Below are positions 1 to 6,605 of a stretch of 6,705 bases of DNA, piece by piece. Origin of the DNA: Acidobacteriota bacterium (GTDB taxonomy: Bacteria; Acidobacteriota; UBA4820; DSQY01); the NCBI GenBank assembly GCA_022759065.1, contig JAEMPZ010000193.1, positions 1 through 6,705 of the forward strand, read 5' to 3'. Made by a program: the position numbers and the translations under genes. Each line of letters begins with the position of its first letter. Within the stretch, counting starts at the first letter, position 1. A model generated the notes under the pieces. It was given only the letters and a program-made list of their open reading frames with translations, had not been told where the DNA came from and made no database searches.

Positions 1-31
1 CGTGGCTCCTGTGTTATGCTGTATCAAGGCG

Positions 32-49
32 CGGCGTTTTTCGCCGTTT
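32..49 (+). terminator. Short hairpin with T run upstream of the Memo gene
   Basis: CGGCG (32-36) and CGCCG (42-46) form a five-base-pair GC stem around a TTTTT loop, followed by TTT. This could be a weak terminator of an upstream gene outside the window. The stem is short and the trailing T run only three bases, so it may be coincidence. If real, it fits the Memo gene starting at 59 and not at the GTG at base 2. Confidence 0.2.
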
Positions 50-58
50 GGATGGGGC

Positions 59-889
59 ATGAACCAGAGCAGCGGCGATTCAAGACTTCCGGTGGTAGCA
101 GGGACTTTTTACCCGTCGCATCCACTGCAGTTAAAAACCGCCGTCGAACGTTTCCTGGTGCGCGAGCTCGATCCCAGGGAAGTGATCGCGGTCGTCGTTC
201 CTCACGCCGGTTACCTTTACTCCGGGGCTACGGCCGGCAAGACTTACGCCTGCTCGGTGCTTCCCAAAAGGCTCTTCATCCTCTGCCCGAACCACACGGG
301 GCTTGGCCAGCCGTTGGCCGTTTATCCATCGGGAAGCTGGCGGACGCCGTTGGGCGACGTCGAAGTTGACGAGCAGCTGGCGAAAGCGCTCATTCGCTTT
401 TGCCCTGAGTGCCAGGCGGACACGATGGCTCACTTGAGGGAGCACGCCGCCGAGGTGCAGCTGCCTTTTCTCCAGGTGATGCTTGGCGATCCAACGATAG
501 TTCCCGTGGCCGTCGGCACGCATTCGCTGGTGGCTTTGCAATCACTGGGCCGGGGGCTTGCCGAGGCGGTCAACGAAGCGAAGGGCGAAGCGGCAATAGT
601 CGTTTCGAGCGACATGAACCACTACGAATCAGCGAGCGTCAACAGGCGAAAAGACGATCTGGCGCTGAATGAAATCGTGGCGCTGGAGCCGGAGCGGCTC
701 TACAGCGCCGTCATCGAAAACGAGATAACGATGTGCGGTTTCGGGCCTGCCGTAGCCGCCCTGGTGGCCGCGCGCGCTCTTGGCGCGACGAAGGCCGACG
801 TCGTTGACTATACCCATTCCGGGATGGCGACCCACGACGATCACGAAGTGGTCTCCTACGCCGGGGCAAGAATCTGGAGGACCGCTTAA
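59..889 (+). CDS. amrB: Memo-family protein, AmmeMemoRadiSam system protein B
   Basis: Member of the Memo1/AmmeMemoRadiSam B family, a soluble protein structurally related to class III extradiol dioxygenases. The bacterial function is unsettled; human MEMO1 binds metal (iron or copper) at two His and one Cys. With the ATG at 59 the protein is 276 residues, a normal family length. Visible signatures are AGTFYP near residue 14, VPHAGYLYSG (His49), CPNHTG (His79), the EHAAEVQLPFL block, SSDMNHY (Asp185, His188) and MCGFGP (Cys226). Together these reproduce the expected metal-site residues. The frame runs back to a GTG at base 2, but the family normally begins just before the VAGxFYP motif, so 59 is preferred; its ribosome site (GGA at 50-52) is weak. 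The usual partners AMMECR1 and a radical SAM protein are not in this window. Its stop codon abuts the lptD start. Confidence 0.9.
   Translation: MNQSSGDSRLPVVAGTFYPSHPLQLKTAVERFLVRELDPREVIAVVVPHAGYLYSGATAGKTYACSVLPKRLFILCPNHTGLGQPLAVYPSGSWRTPLGDVEVDEQLAKALIRFCPECQADTMAHLREHAAEVQLPFLQVMLGDPTIVPVAVGTHSLVALQSLGRGLAEAVNEAKGEAAIVVSSDMNHYESASVNRRKDDLALNEIVALEPERLYSAVIENEITMCGFGPAVAALVAARALGATKADVVDYTHSGMATHDDHEVVSYAGARIWRTA
876..880 (+). promoter_or_regulatory. Ribosome binding site for lptD
   Basis: GGAGG lies nine bases before the GTG at 890, inside the last codons of the Memo gene. It supports the GTG start, which also gives a proper signal peptide at the N-terminus. The next in-frame ATG (residue 18) would cut through the hydrophobic core. 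Confidence 0.75.
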
Positions 890-3088
890 GTGACCTCACG
901 CCCAACTCTGCTTGCCGCGCTTCTTCTTGCATTCACCGGCATGGCCGTTTTCGCCCAAATGACGCCTATTCCGTGGCACCCGAAATCCAGCGGCAACCCG
1001 AAGCCGCAAGCCAAGCCGGCGCCAGGGGCAAAGCCGCCAGGCGAGCCCCGCTTTCACCTCACCTTCGACAAGGTTGATACGACAGAACCGGGCGTTTACC
1101 TGGCGCAGGGCAACGTCCGCTTCACCTATCCAGGAATGGTCCTGACGTGCGACGCCCTGACCTACGACAGCAACAAGGAAACGCTTTGGGCTACGGGCTC
1201 GGTTTCGGTTGACTTCGGCGACCTTACGCTTTCGGGAACCGAGCTCAACTACGACCTGAAGAAGGGCACCGGAGTCATGCGCGACGCCTACGGAAGCGAG
1301 AAGTCCGGGCTTTACGTGGTGGAAGGCCGCGAGATAAGAAAGACGGGCGTGGACTGGTACGAAGTGGAAGACGGCACATTCACCTCCTGCAACGCGGCCG
1401 AGCCGCCCTGGAGCATTCGCGTCTCAAAGTCTCGCTTCCACGTTGACCACTACGCCTACCTGACAAACCCCCGCTTCAAGATTCGCAAGGCGCCCATTTT
1501 TTATCTGCCTTACATCATATGGCCTATCAAGCCGGACCGCTCCACTGGCCTGTTGTTCCCACAGGTGGGAAACTCCTCGACCCGTGGATTCACCACCAGC
1601 AACGCGCTCTTTCTGGCGCCAGCCGACTGGTGGGACGACACCATTTACGTTGACACCTTTGAGACTGAAGGGACGGGCGTCGGCGAGGAGTTTCGCTACG
1701 CCCTCACGCCACAGAATTACGGGTGGCTTCACGGCTATTACATTCGCCAGCAGAGCGACGACCAGAAGCGCTGGGACTTCGCCTGGACGCACTTTGGGAA
1801 GATGGCCAACGGCTGGCAGCTCATGGCCGACGTCAACCTGGTTTCGGACGCCAACTTCTGGCGCGACTACCAGCGCGACTATTCAAAAGGAACGCTTCCG
1901 GGAAACGATTCGCGCGTTTACATGACAAAACAGTGGGGCCCTTATTCGCTGAACCTCCGAGGCGAACGCCTCGTGCAGTTCTACACTTTGGATCAGAGCC
2001 TCGTGCAACGGCGCCTTCCGGGCATCGAGTGGCGTTCCAGCCTCCAACCGCTTGGCGCCGGCTTTTACGGGGGCTTTGAAACCTCGGCTGACTCCTTCAC
2101 GAAAGAATGGGCCCAGTGGGCCGGAAGCGGCTTGGTCAAGGAGGACCTGCGCTACCAAAGGGCCGATTTCCACCCCTTTATAGAGTGGCCCGTGCGCACG
2201 GTGCCGTGGCTCGACATCAGCCCGCGCCTGGAACTGCGCGCGACGGGATACAGCGAGAGCCTGGACCAAAATAACGGGCAGTACGACGGCGGCAAGCTTT
2301 GGAGGCGCTACGCCTCTTTTTCGCTCGACGTTTCGGGCCCACGGTTCTACCGGCGCTTCAAGAAAAGCAAGCACGTCGTGGAGCCTTTCGTCACTTTCCT
2401 CTACGTGACATCGGATGACAGGGCGAAGAACCTGCTCTACTTCGACTCGGTGGACCAGGTCCTGCTGGACCAGGACCTCTTGAGGTACGGCATCAGGAAC
2501 CGGCTCTACGCCAAGGGCGGGAGAATGCTTCTGGACAGCGAGCTGTACCAGTCGCGAAGCGCGCGCAACCCCCTCTCCGTCCAGGGCGATCTCTCGTCCC
2601 AATACTCTCCGTGGAATCTTTCCGTGCGGGCTTGGCCCACGACAACATTCAGCGTGGACCTGAGGCTCCGCTACAGCATTCTGTTTCACGAACTGGACAC
2701 CGAATCGCTTTCCGTCAACGCCGCGACAAAGGACCAACGGCAGTTCGTGAACCTCAGCTATCTCCGCACCAAAGTGCTGGGAAGCGATCCCGCGCTTGCG
2801 GCCGGCGCGCTGCCGGCAACCAAAGAGGTCCAACTGTCGGGGGCTTTCAAGCTCTGGGACGAGAAAATCACCGCGAACCCCTATTTGGCAAGGGACCTTG
2901 AAAACAAGATTTGGCGGGACCAGCGCCTTATCTTCTGGTATCACGGTTCGTGCTACGCTCTCGGGTTCGAGGCGGGGCGCCGCCAGATAGGCGACTTCAG
3001 GGACACGGAAGTCCGCTTCCTCGTCAGCCTGAAAAACGTGGGCAACGTTGTTGATTTATCCGCCGGCAACGCTCCGGTGTATCATTAG
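890..3088 (+). CDS. lptD: LPS-assembly protein LptD (OstA), outer-membrane translocon
   Basis: Large beta-barrel of the Lpt pathway which, with the lipoprotein LptE, inserts lipopolysaccharide into the outer leaflet of the outer membrane. The 732-residue product starts with a signal peptide (one Arg, a Leu/Ala-rich core, likely cleavage after VFA at residue 22). A Pro/Lys-rich linker follows to about residue 53, then the OstA/LptA-like beta-jellyroll domain at about 54-200 (repeated blocks such as GNVRFTYPGM and TGSVSVDFG). Next come the LptD hallmarks DGTFTSC (Cys167), IFYLPYIIWP (203-212) and DRSTGLLFP (216-224). The remaining roughly 500 residues alternate aromatic and polar residues as a barrel does, ending in a C-terminal GSCYALGFE segment (Cys688). 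The GTG start has GGAGG at 876-880, nine bases upstream, and directly follows the Memo stop. Length is close to that of E. coli LptD. Only three cysteines are present (87, 167, 688). LptE is not in the window. Confidence 0.95.
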   Translation: MTSRPTLLAALLLAFTGMAVFAQMTPIPWHPKSSGNPKPQAKPAPGAKPPGEPRFHLTFDKVDTTEPGVYLAQGNVRFTYPGMVLTCDALTYDSNKETLWATGSVSVDFGDLTLSGTELNYDLKKGTGVMRDAYGSEKSGLYVVEGREIRKTGVDWYEVEDGTFTSCNAAEPPWSIRVSKSRFHVDHYAYLTNPRFKIRKAPIFYLPYIIWPIKPDRSTGLLFPQVGNSSTRGFTTSNALFLAPADWWDDTIYVDTFETEGTGVGEEFRYALTPQNYGWLHGYYIRQQSDDQKRWDFAWTHFGKMANGWQLMADVNLVSDANFWRDYQRDYSKGTLPGNDSRVYMTKQWGPYSLNLRGERLVQFYTLDQSLVQRRLPGIEWRSSLQPLGAGFYGGFETSADSFTKEWAQWAGSGLVKEDLRYQRADFHPFIEWPVRTVPWLDISPRLELRATGYSESLDQNNGQYDGGKLWRRYASFSLDVSGPRFYRRFKKSKHVVEPFVTFLYVTSDDRAKNLLYFDSVDQVLLDQDLLRYGIRNRLYAKGGRMLLDSELYQSRSARNPLSVQGDLSSQYSPWNLSVRAWPTTTFSVDLRLRYSILFHELDTESLSVNAATKDQRQFVNLSYLRTKVLGSDPALAAGALPATKEVQLSGAFKLWDEKITANPYLARDLENKIWRDQRLIFWYHGSCYALGFEAGRRQIGDFRDTEVRFLVSLKNVGNVVDLSAGNAPVYH

Positions 3089-3138
3089 CCCCCCTGTCCT
3101 GCGATGGAAGTGGAACGGTGGCCTCGGATGGTGCAAGT

Positions 3139-3786
3139 ATGAAGAGTGAGAAGAAAGCACAACTGCGGCGGCTTTTGTTCGCGACGAACAATCCGGGCAA
3201 GCAGCGGGAGATCAAGCGGATTCTCAAAGGGCTTCCTTTGGAGATCGTTTTTCCCGGCGACATTGGCATTAAGCTTGATCCAGAAGAGACGGGCGGAACC
3301 TTCCAGGAAAACGCGTTTTTGAAAGCCGAAGCCTTCGCCAAGAAGGCGCCGGGGATGATGGTCGCGGCCGAGGATTCGGGCCTCGTCGTTCCGGCGCTTG
3401 GCGGAGAGCCCGGCGTCCGCTCCGCGCGCTACGGCGGCACGCGGGACAACGCGGCGCACAACGCCCTGCTACTGGAAAAAATGCGAGGGCTCGAAGGCGG
3501 ACAAAGAGCCGCTTACTACGAGGCGGTGGTCGTGCTTCTTGACGAAACCAGGCGCAGCCACGTTTTTTCTGGGAGAGTCAACGGGGAAATTGCTCTTGAA
3601 CCGAAAGGTTCCGGCGGCTTCGGCTACGACCCCGTCTTTTTTTCCGCTGAGCTGGGGCGCACTTTCGGCGAGGCTCCCGCGAGGGACAAGGACCGCCTCA
3701 GCCATCGCGGGAAGGCTTTGCGCGCCCTCAAGCGCGCGCTTGTCCCAATCCTGTCACGGAATGCCGGACCAGAGGTGTGGCCGTGA
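3139..3786 (+). CDS. rdgB: XTP/dITP pyrophosphatase, RdgB/HAM1 family
   Basis: House-cleaning nucleotide pyrophosphatase that hydrolyses dITP, ITP and XTP to monophosphates and pyrophosphate, keeping deaminated purines out of DNA and RNA. It acts in the cytoplasm as a Mg-dependent homodimer. The product is 215 residues from the ATG at 3139, or 222 from a GTG at 3118, both near family size. Motifs in order (3139 numbering) are FATNNPGK at the N-terminus, the TGGTFQEN segment near 51-58, AEDSG with the catalytic Asp79, ARYGG at 96-100, GGFGYDPVF at 159-167 and SHRGKAL at 188-194. All substrate-binding signatures are intact. The start is uncertain: GTG 3118 has GGAAG at 3106-3110 with good spacing, while ATG 3139 gives the shorter N-terminus typical of the family. 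The stop overlaps the next gene by four bases. Confidence 0.94.
   Translation: MKSEKKAQLRRLLFATNNPGKQREIKRILKGLPLEIVFPGDIGIKLDPEETGGTFQENAFLKAEAFAKKAPGMMVAAEDSGLVVPALGGEPGVRSARYGGTRDNAAHNALLLEKMRGLEGGQRAAYYEAVVVLLDETRRSHVFSGRVNGEIALEPKGSGGFGYDPVFFSAELGRTFGEAPARDKDRLSHRGKALRALKRALVPILSRNAGPEVWP
3771..3775 (+). promoter_or_regulatory. Ribosome binding site for the Xer gene
   Basis: AGAGG lies seven bases upstream of the GTG at 3783 and only one base before the alternative GTG at 3777. It therefore decides the start in favour of 3783. It lies within the coding end of rdgB. Confidence 0.65.
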
Positions 3787-4712
3787 AGCGCGGCGTCGAG
3801 GCGTTTGAACGCTACCTGCGAAACGAAAAGCAGCTCTCTTCGCACACCGCGAGGGCGTACCTCTCGGACATCGCCCAGCTTCTTTCTTTTCTCTCCACCG
3901 TCTTTCCCAAAGGCGTCGGCGTGGATAAGATTGACACGCTTACGCTCAGGGGATACCTCGGGTATCTTCACCAGCAGGGGCTTTCAAAAGCATCGGTGAT
4001 GCGCAAGCTGGCCACGCTGCGCGCTTTCTTCAGGTTTCTCCACCGGGAGGGCCGCATTCAATCAAACCCCGCCCGGGCGCTTCGCGCTCCACGCCAGATC
4101 AAGAAAGTCCCGAGGGTGCTTTCAGAAGAAGACGCCGCCGGGCTTGTGGAAGCCCCGAAACCCCTGGCCGCCCATCCCCTCCAGGGGCTTCGAGACCGCG
4201 CCATGCTGGAACTTCTTTACGCCACTGGCCTAAGGGCCTCGGAACTCGTTGGGCTCGACTCGGAGCGCCTGCTGATGCAGGAACGGCTGGTGCGCGTCAT
4301 CGGCAAGGGCCGGAAGGAGCGCATCGTGCCTTTCGGGGAGCCGGCCGCGCGGGCGCTGGAGGCCTATCTTGCCGTCCGCCCGGGCCCGCTCAATCCGCGC
4401 TCGCCGGTTTTCGTCAATCTTCGCGGGGGAAGGCTCACCAGCCGCTCGCTACAGCGGATAGTCGAAAAGTACATGCCGCTGCTCATGACCGACGCAGGCG
4501 CATCGCCCCACACGCTTCGCCACAGTTTCGCAACGCACCTTTTGGCGCGGGGAGCGGACCTGCGCGCCATTCAGGAGCTTTTGGGCCACGCCAGCCTCTC
4601 AACCACTCAGAAGTACACCCACGTGGCGACCGCCCAGTTGAAGGCGCTCTACGACAAAGCGCACCCAAGGGCCCGCCGAAACTCCGCTACGGAGCCAAAG
4701 GAGAACGAATGA
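3783..4712 (+). CDS. xerC: Tyrosine recombinase, XerC/XerD type
   Basis: Site-specific tyrosine recombinase of the kind that resolves chromosome dimers at dif during division. The 309-residue protein has the N-terminal SAM-like core-binding domain (about 3-88, with SSHTARAYLSDI and a KLATLRAFFRFL helix) and the C-terminal catalytic domain. All catalytic residues are present: Arg151 in GLRASEL, Lys175 in GKGRKER, His243 and Arg246 in PHTLRHSFATHLL, His269 in LLGHASLSTT, and the nucleophile Tyr278 in QKYTHV. The spacing matches E. coli XerD almost residue for residue. The GTG at 3783 is preferred over the in-frame GTG at 3777 because AGAGG at 3771-3775 is then correctly spaced and a GTGA overlap with the rdgB stop results. 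XerC and XerD cannot be separated here by eye, so the symbol is provisional. The setting in a housekeeping operon argues against a phage or integron integrase. Confidence 0.9.
   Translation: MKRGVEAFERYLRNEKQLSSHTARAYLSDIAQLLSFLSTVFPKGVGVDKIDTLTLRGYLGYLHQQGLSKASVMRKLATLRAFFRFLHREGRIQSNPARALRAPRQIKKVPRVLSEEDAAGLVEAPKPLAAHPLQGLRDRAMLELLYATGLRASELVGLDSERLLMQERLVRVIGKGRKERIVPFGEPAARALEAYLAVRPGPLNPRSPVFVNLRGGRLTSRSLQRIVEKYMPLLMTDAGASPHTLRHSFATHLLARGADLRAIQELLGHASLSTTQKYTHVATAQLKALYDKAHPRARRNSATEPKENE
4697..4703 (+). promoter_or_regulatory. Ribosome binding site for the IMPase gene
   Basis: AAAGGAG, the strongest Shine-Dalgarno match in the window, lies five bases before the ATG at 4709 and inside the last codons of the Xer gene. 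It suggests independent initiation in addition to coupling at the ATGA overlap. Confidence 0.7.
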
Positions 4713-5497
4713 TAGCCGTCCCCATAAGAACGCTTGAAACAATCGCCTTTCAGGCCGGGCAGATAATAAAAGACGCGCGCAAGAACGGAACGGGCTGGGT
4801 CAGCGAGAAGGCCCGGAACGACTTCGTCACCGAGACGGACAAAGCGTGCGAGGCGCTCATCAAGGAGGAACTGGCGCATCTGTTTCCGGCGATTCCCATG
4901 CTGGCGGAAGAGGGATCGGGAAGCTCCAGCGGCCATGAAGCCGCTTTCTTTTGCGTGGATCCTCTGGATGGCACGAACAATTTCGTCCATGGCGTCCCCA
5001 TTTTTTGCGTCTCCATAGGGCTTGTCGAAAACGGGCGGCCGACGAGAGGAGTCGTTTACGACCCGGTCCACGACGAGCTTTACAGCGCCATCGAAGGCAG
5101 CGGCGCCACTCTCAACGGGAAACCGATAGCCACGAGCGGGCGCAAAAAACTGGAGGGAGCCTTCGTCGCCACAGGCTTTCCGTTTGTCCAGATGACGCGC
5201 CTCGATCTTTACATGGAAGGCTTTCGGCGCATCGTGGCCACTGCCGGGGGCGTGAGGCGTTGCGGCTCGGCGGCACTGGACCTTTGCTGGACCGCGGCGG
5301 GGCGGTTCGATGGCTTCTGGGAATTCGGGTTGAAACCGTGGGACATGGCCGCGGGCGCCGTCATCCTTCGAGAAGCGGGCGGCGCAGTCGGCGACCCCGA
5401 GGGCGGGGAGGAGTTCCTCTTTGGCGGGGACATCGTTGCCGGAGCGGCCGATGAACTTTACCAGGAACTCAGGCTTCTTGTGAGGCCCCGAAAATGA
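4709..5497 (+). CDS. suhB: Inositol monophosphatase family protein (SuhB-like)
   Basis: Mg-dependent, Li-sensitive-type sugar phosphatase of the IMPase/FIG superfamily, expected to hydrolyse inositol-1-phosphate or related sugar phosphates in the cytoplasm. The 262-residue product is typical in length. It has NDFVTETDKA near 37-46, the metal-binding AEEGS (Glu67/Glu68), the diagnostic DPLDGTNNFVHG at 84-95 (Asp84, Asp87), the GSAALDLCWTAAGRFDGFWE block and the C-terminal metal ligand in WDMAAG (Asp212). All catalytic residues are present. The ATG overlaps the Xer stop as ATGA and has a strong AAAGGAG at 4697-4703. E. coli SuhB also takes part in rRNA antitermination; being coupled here to the ribosome-assembly gene era makes a similar second role conceivable, but nothing in the sequence proves it. 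Fructose-bisphosphatase, histidinol-phosphatase or PAP phosphatase activity cannot be excluded. Confidence 0.9.
   Translation: MIAVPIRTLETIAFQAGQIIKDARKNGTGWVSEKARNDFVTETDKACEALIKEELAHLFPAIPMLAEEGSGSSSGHEAAFFCVDPLDGTNNFVHGVPIFCVSIGLVENGRPTRGVVYDPVHDELYSAIEGSGATLNGKPIATSGRKKLEGAFVATGFPFVQMTRLDLYMEGFRRIVATAGGVRRCGSAALDLCWTAAGRFDGFWEFGLKPWDMAAGAVILREAGGAVGDPEGGEEFLFGGDIVAGAADELYQELRLLVRPRK
5482..5485 (+). promoter_or_regulatory. Ribosome binding site for era
   Basis: GAGG lies eight bases before the ATG at 5494, inside the end of the IMPase gene. It is a modest match that supports this start together with the ATGA overlap. Confidence 0.55.
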
Positions 5498-6411
5498 GCG
5501 CGGACATCAAATCCAAAAACGATCTCCGGTCCGGCTTCGTGTCGGTCGTCGGCCGCACAAACGTCGGCAAGTCAACGCTTGTAAACGCCATTGTCGGCGA
5601 GAAGGTCGCCATCGTAACGCCCAAGCCGCAGACGACGCGCAACGTGATTCGCGGCATCTACAATGATAAGCGGGGCCAGATAGTCTTCATGGACACGCCC
5701 GGCCTTCACAAGCCTCGCACCAGGATGAACGAGACGATGGTGCGCCAGGCGATGGATTCAATCAGATCGGTTGACGCCGTGCTCTGGCTTCTTGACGCCA
5801 CGGCGCTCTGGAAAGACGAGGAGGAGCGCCTTTTTGCGGCTCTTCGCGAAGCCGGCCGCCCGGTGGTCATGGCCATCAACCAGATTGACAGGCTCAAGAA
5901 CAAGAGCCTGGCGCTTCCGCTGATCGCCGAGCTTTCCCAAAAGGCCCAGGGCTGGCCCGTTTACCCGATGTCAGCGCTGAACAAGGCGGATATACCCGGA
6001 CTGCTGGACCTGCTTTTTCCGCTCCTGCCGGAGGGAGAGCCGCTCTTTCCCGAAGAGGTCTACACCGACCAGATGGAACGCCAGCTCGTCGCCGAGATCG
6101 TCAGGGAGCAGGTCTTCGCGCGCACTCGCGAGGAGGTCCCGCACTGCGCCGGCGTCCTGGTGGAATCATTTCACGAAGCGAAGGAAGAGGGCGGAAGGGT
6201 CGTGATTCACTGCTCGATCCTTGTCGAGCGAGAAAGCCAAAAGCCCATCGTCATCGGGCGCGGGGGCCAAAACCTCAAGGCCATCGGGACCGCTGCCCGC
6301 CAGGAGATGCAGCGCCTGTTAGGCTGCCCCGTCGAGTTGCGCCTCTTCGTCAAAGTCCACCCCAACTGGCGCGACAACCCGCAGATTCTCAGAGAAATGG
6401 GATTGGGGTGA
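5494..6411 (+). CDS. era: Ribosome-assembly GTPase Era
   Basis: Essential GTPase that binds the 3' end of 16S rRNA and helps mature the 30S subunit. The 305-residue length is typical. The N-terminal G domain shows G1 GRTNVGKST (20-28), the switch I TTRNVIRGI with Thr48, G3 DTPGLH (67-72), G4 NQID (129-132) and G5 SALN (160-163). The C-terminal KH domain follows from about residue 200, with IGRGGQNLKAIG (254-265) as the RNA-binding loop and the Era-specific ending LFVKVHPNWRDNP. Two G motifs depart from the common form: Thr replaces Pro in GRPNVGKS, and Gln replaces Lys in NKxD. The ATG overlaps the preceding stop as ATGA, with GAGG at 5482-5485. It is the last gene of the run. The identification is firm because both domains and the order of all motifs match. 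Confidence 0.96.
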   Translation: MSADIKSKNDLRSGFVSVVGRTNVGKSTLVNAIVGEKVAIVTPKPQTTRNVIRGIYNDKRGQIVFMDTPGLHKPRTRMNETMVRQAMDSIRSVDAVLWLLDATALWKDEEERLFAALREAGRPVVMAINQIDRLKNKSLALPLIAELSQKAQGWPVYPMSALNKADIPGLLDLLFPLLPEGEPLFPEEVYTDQMERQLVAEIVREQVFARTREEVPHCAGVLVESFHEAKEEGGRVVIHCSILVERESQKPIVIGRGGQNLKAIGTAARQEMQRLLGCPVELRLFVKVHPNWRDNPQILREMGLG

Positions 6412-6605
6412 GCTGGCGGCTTCAAGACATGCCAATCAATGAAACAAGAGAGATTCCTAAAGTGGATTGAGTTCCCCTTGCCACAATTATACGCCCCATT
6501 TTCTGGAAAACGGCGTTCTCAGATAGGCGTCTTGCGGTAGATTTCTCGGCGGTGGCCGATTCGATCCAGGCCCCTCCGGGTATGCGGGTCCCTCGTTATG
6601 TGACA

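Noticed and set aside
1883..2944. A 353-codon open frame on the reverse strand inside lptD.
   Set aside because: The forward frame carries LptD family features before and after this stretch and is unbroken. The antisense peptide has no recognisable domain, and long antisense frames are expected opposite GC-ending codons.
4649..5071. A 140-codon reverse-strand open frame spanning the Xer/IMPase junction.
   Set aside because: It lies opposite two well-supported genes, crosses their junction, and shows no motif of its own.
6429..6470. ATG frame immediately after era.
   Set aside because: It ends after 13 codons at a TGA (6468-6470), and its upstream GGCGG is a poor ribosome site.
6475..6505. 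Possible dif-like site near the Xer operon end, suggested by CACAATTATACG.
   Set aside because: The two 11-base arms and six-base centre of a dif site cannot be matched; only a few AT bases resemble it.
6439..6540. A 33-codon frame starting at the second ATG after era.
   Set aside because: It has no ribosome site, its AT-rich codons are unlike the neighbours, and I recognise no family. Too weak to call a gene.
6551..6572. A TTCGATCC stretch that resembles a tRNA T-loop.
   Set aside because: The flanking bases do not form a T stem (A opposite C at the closing pair), and no anticodon arm, D arm or acceptor stem can be built upstream.
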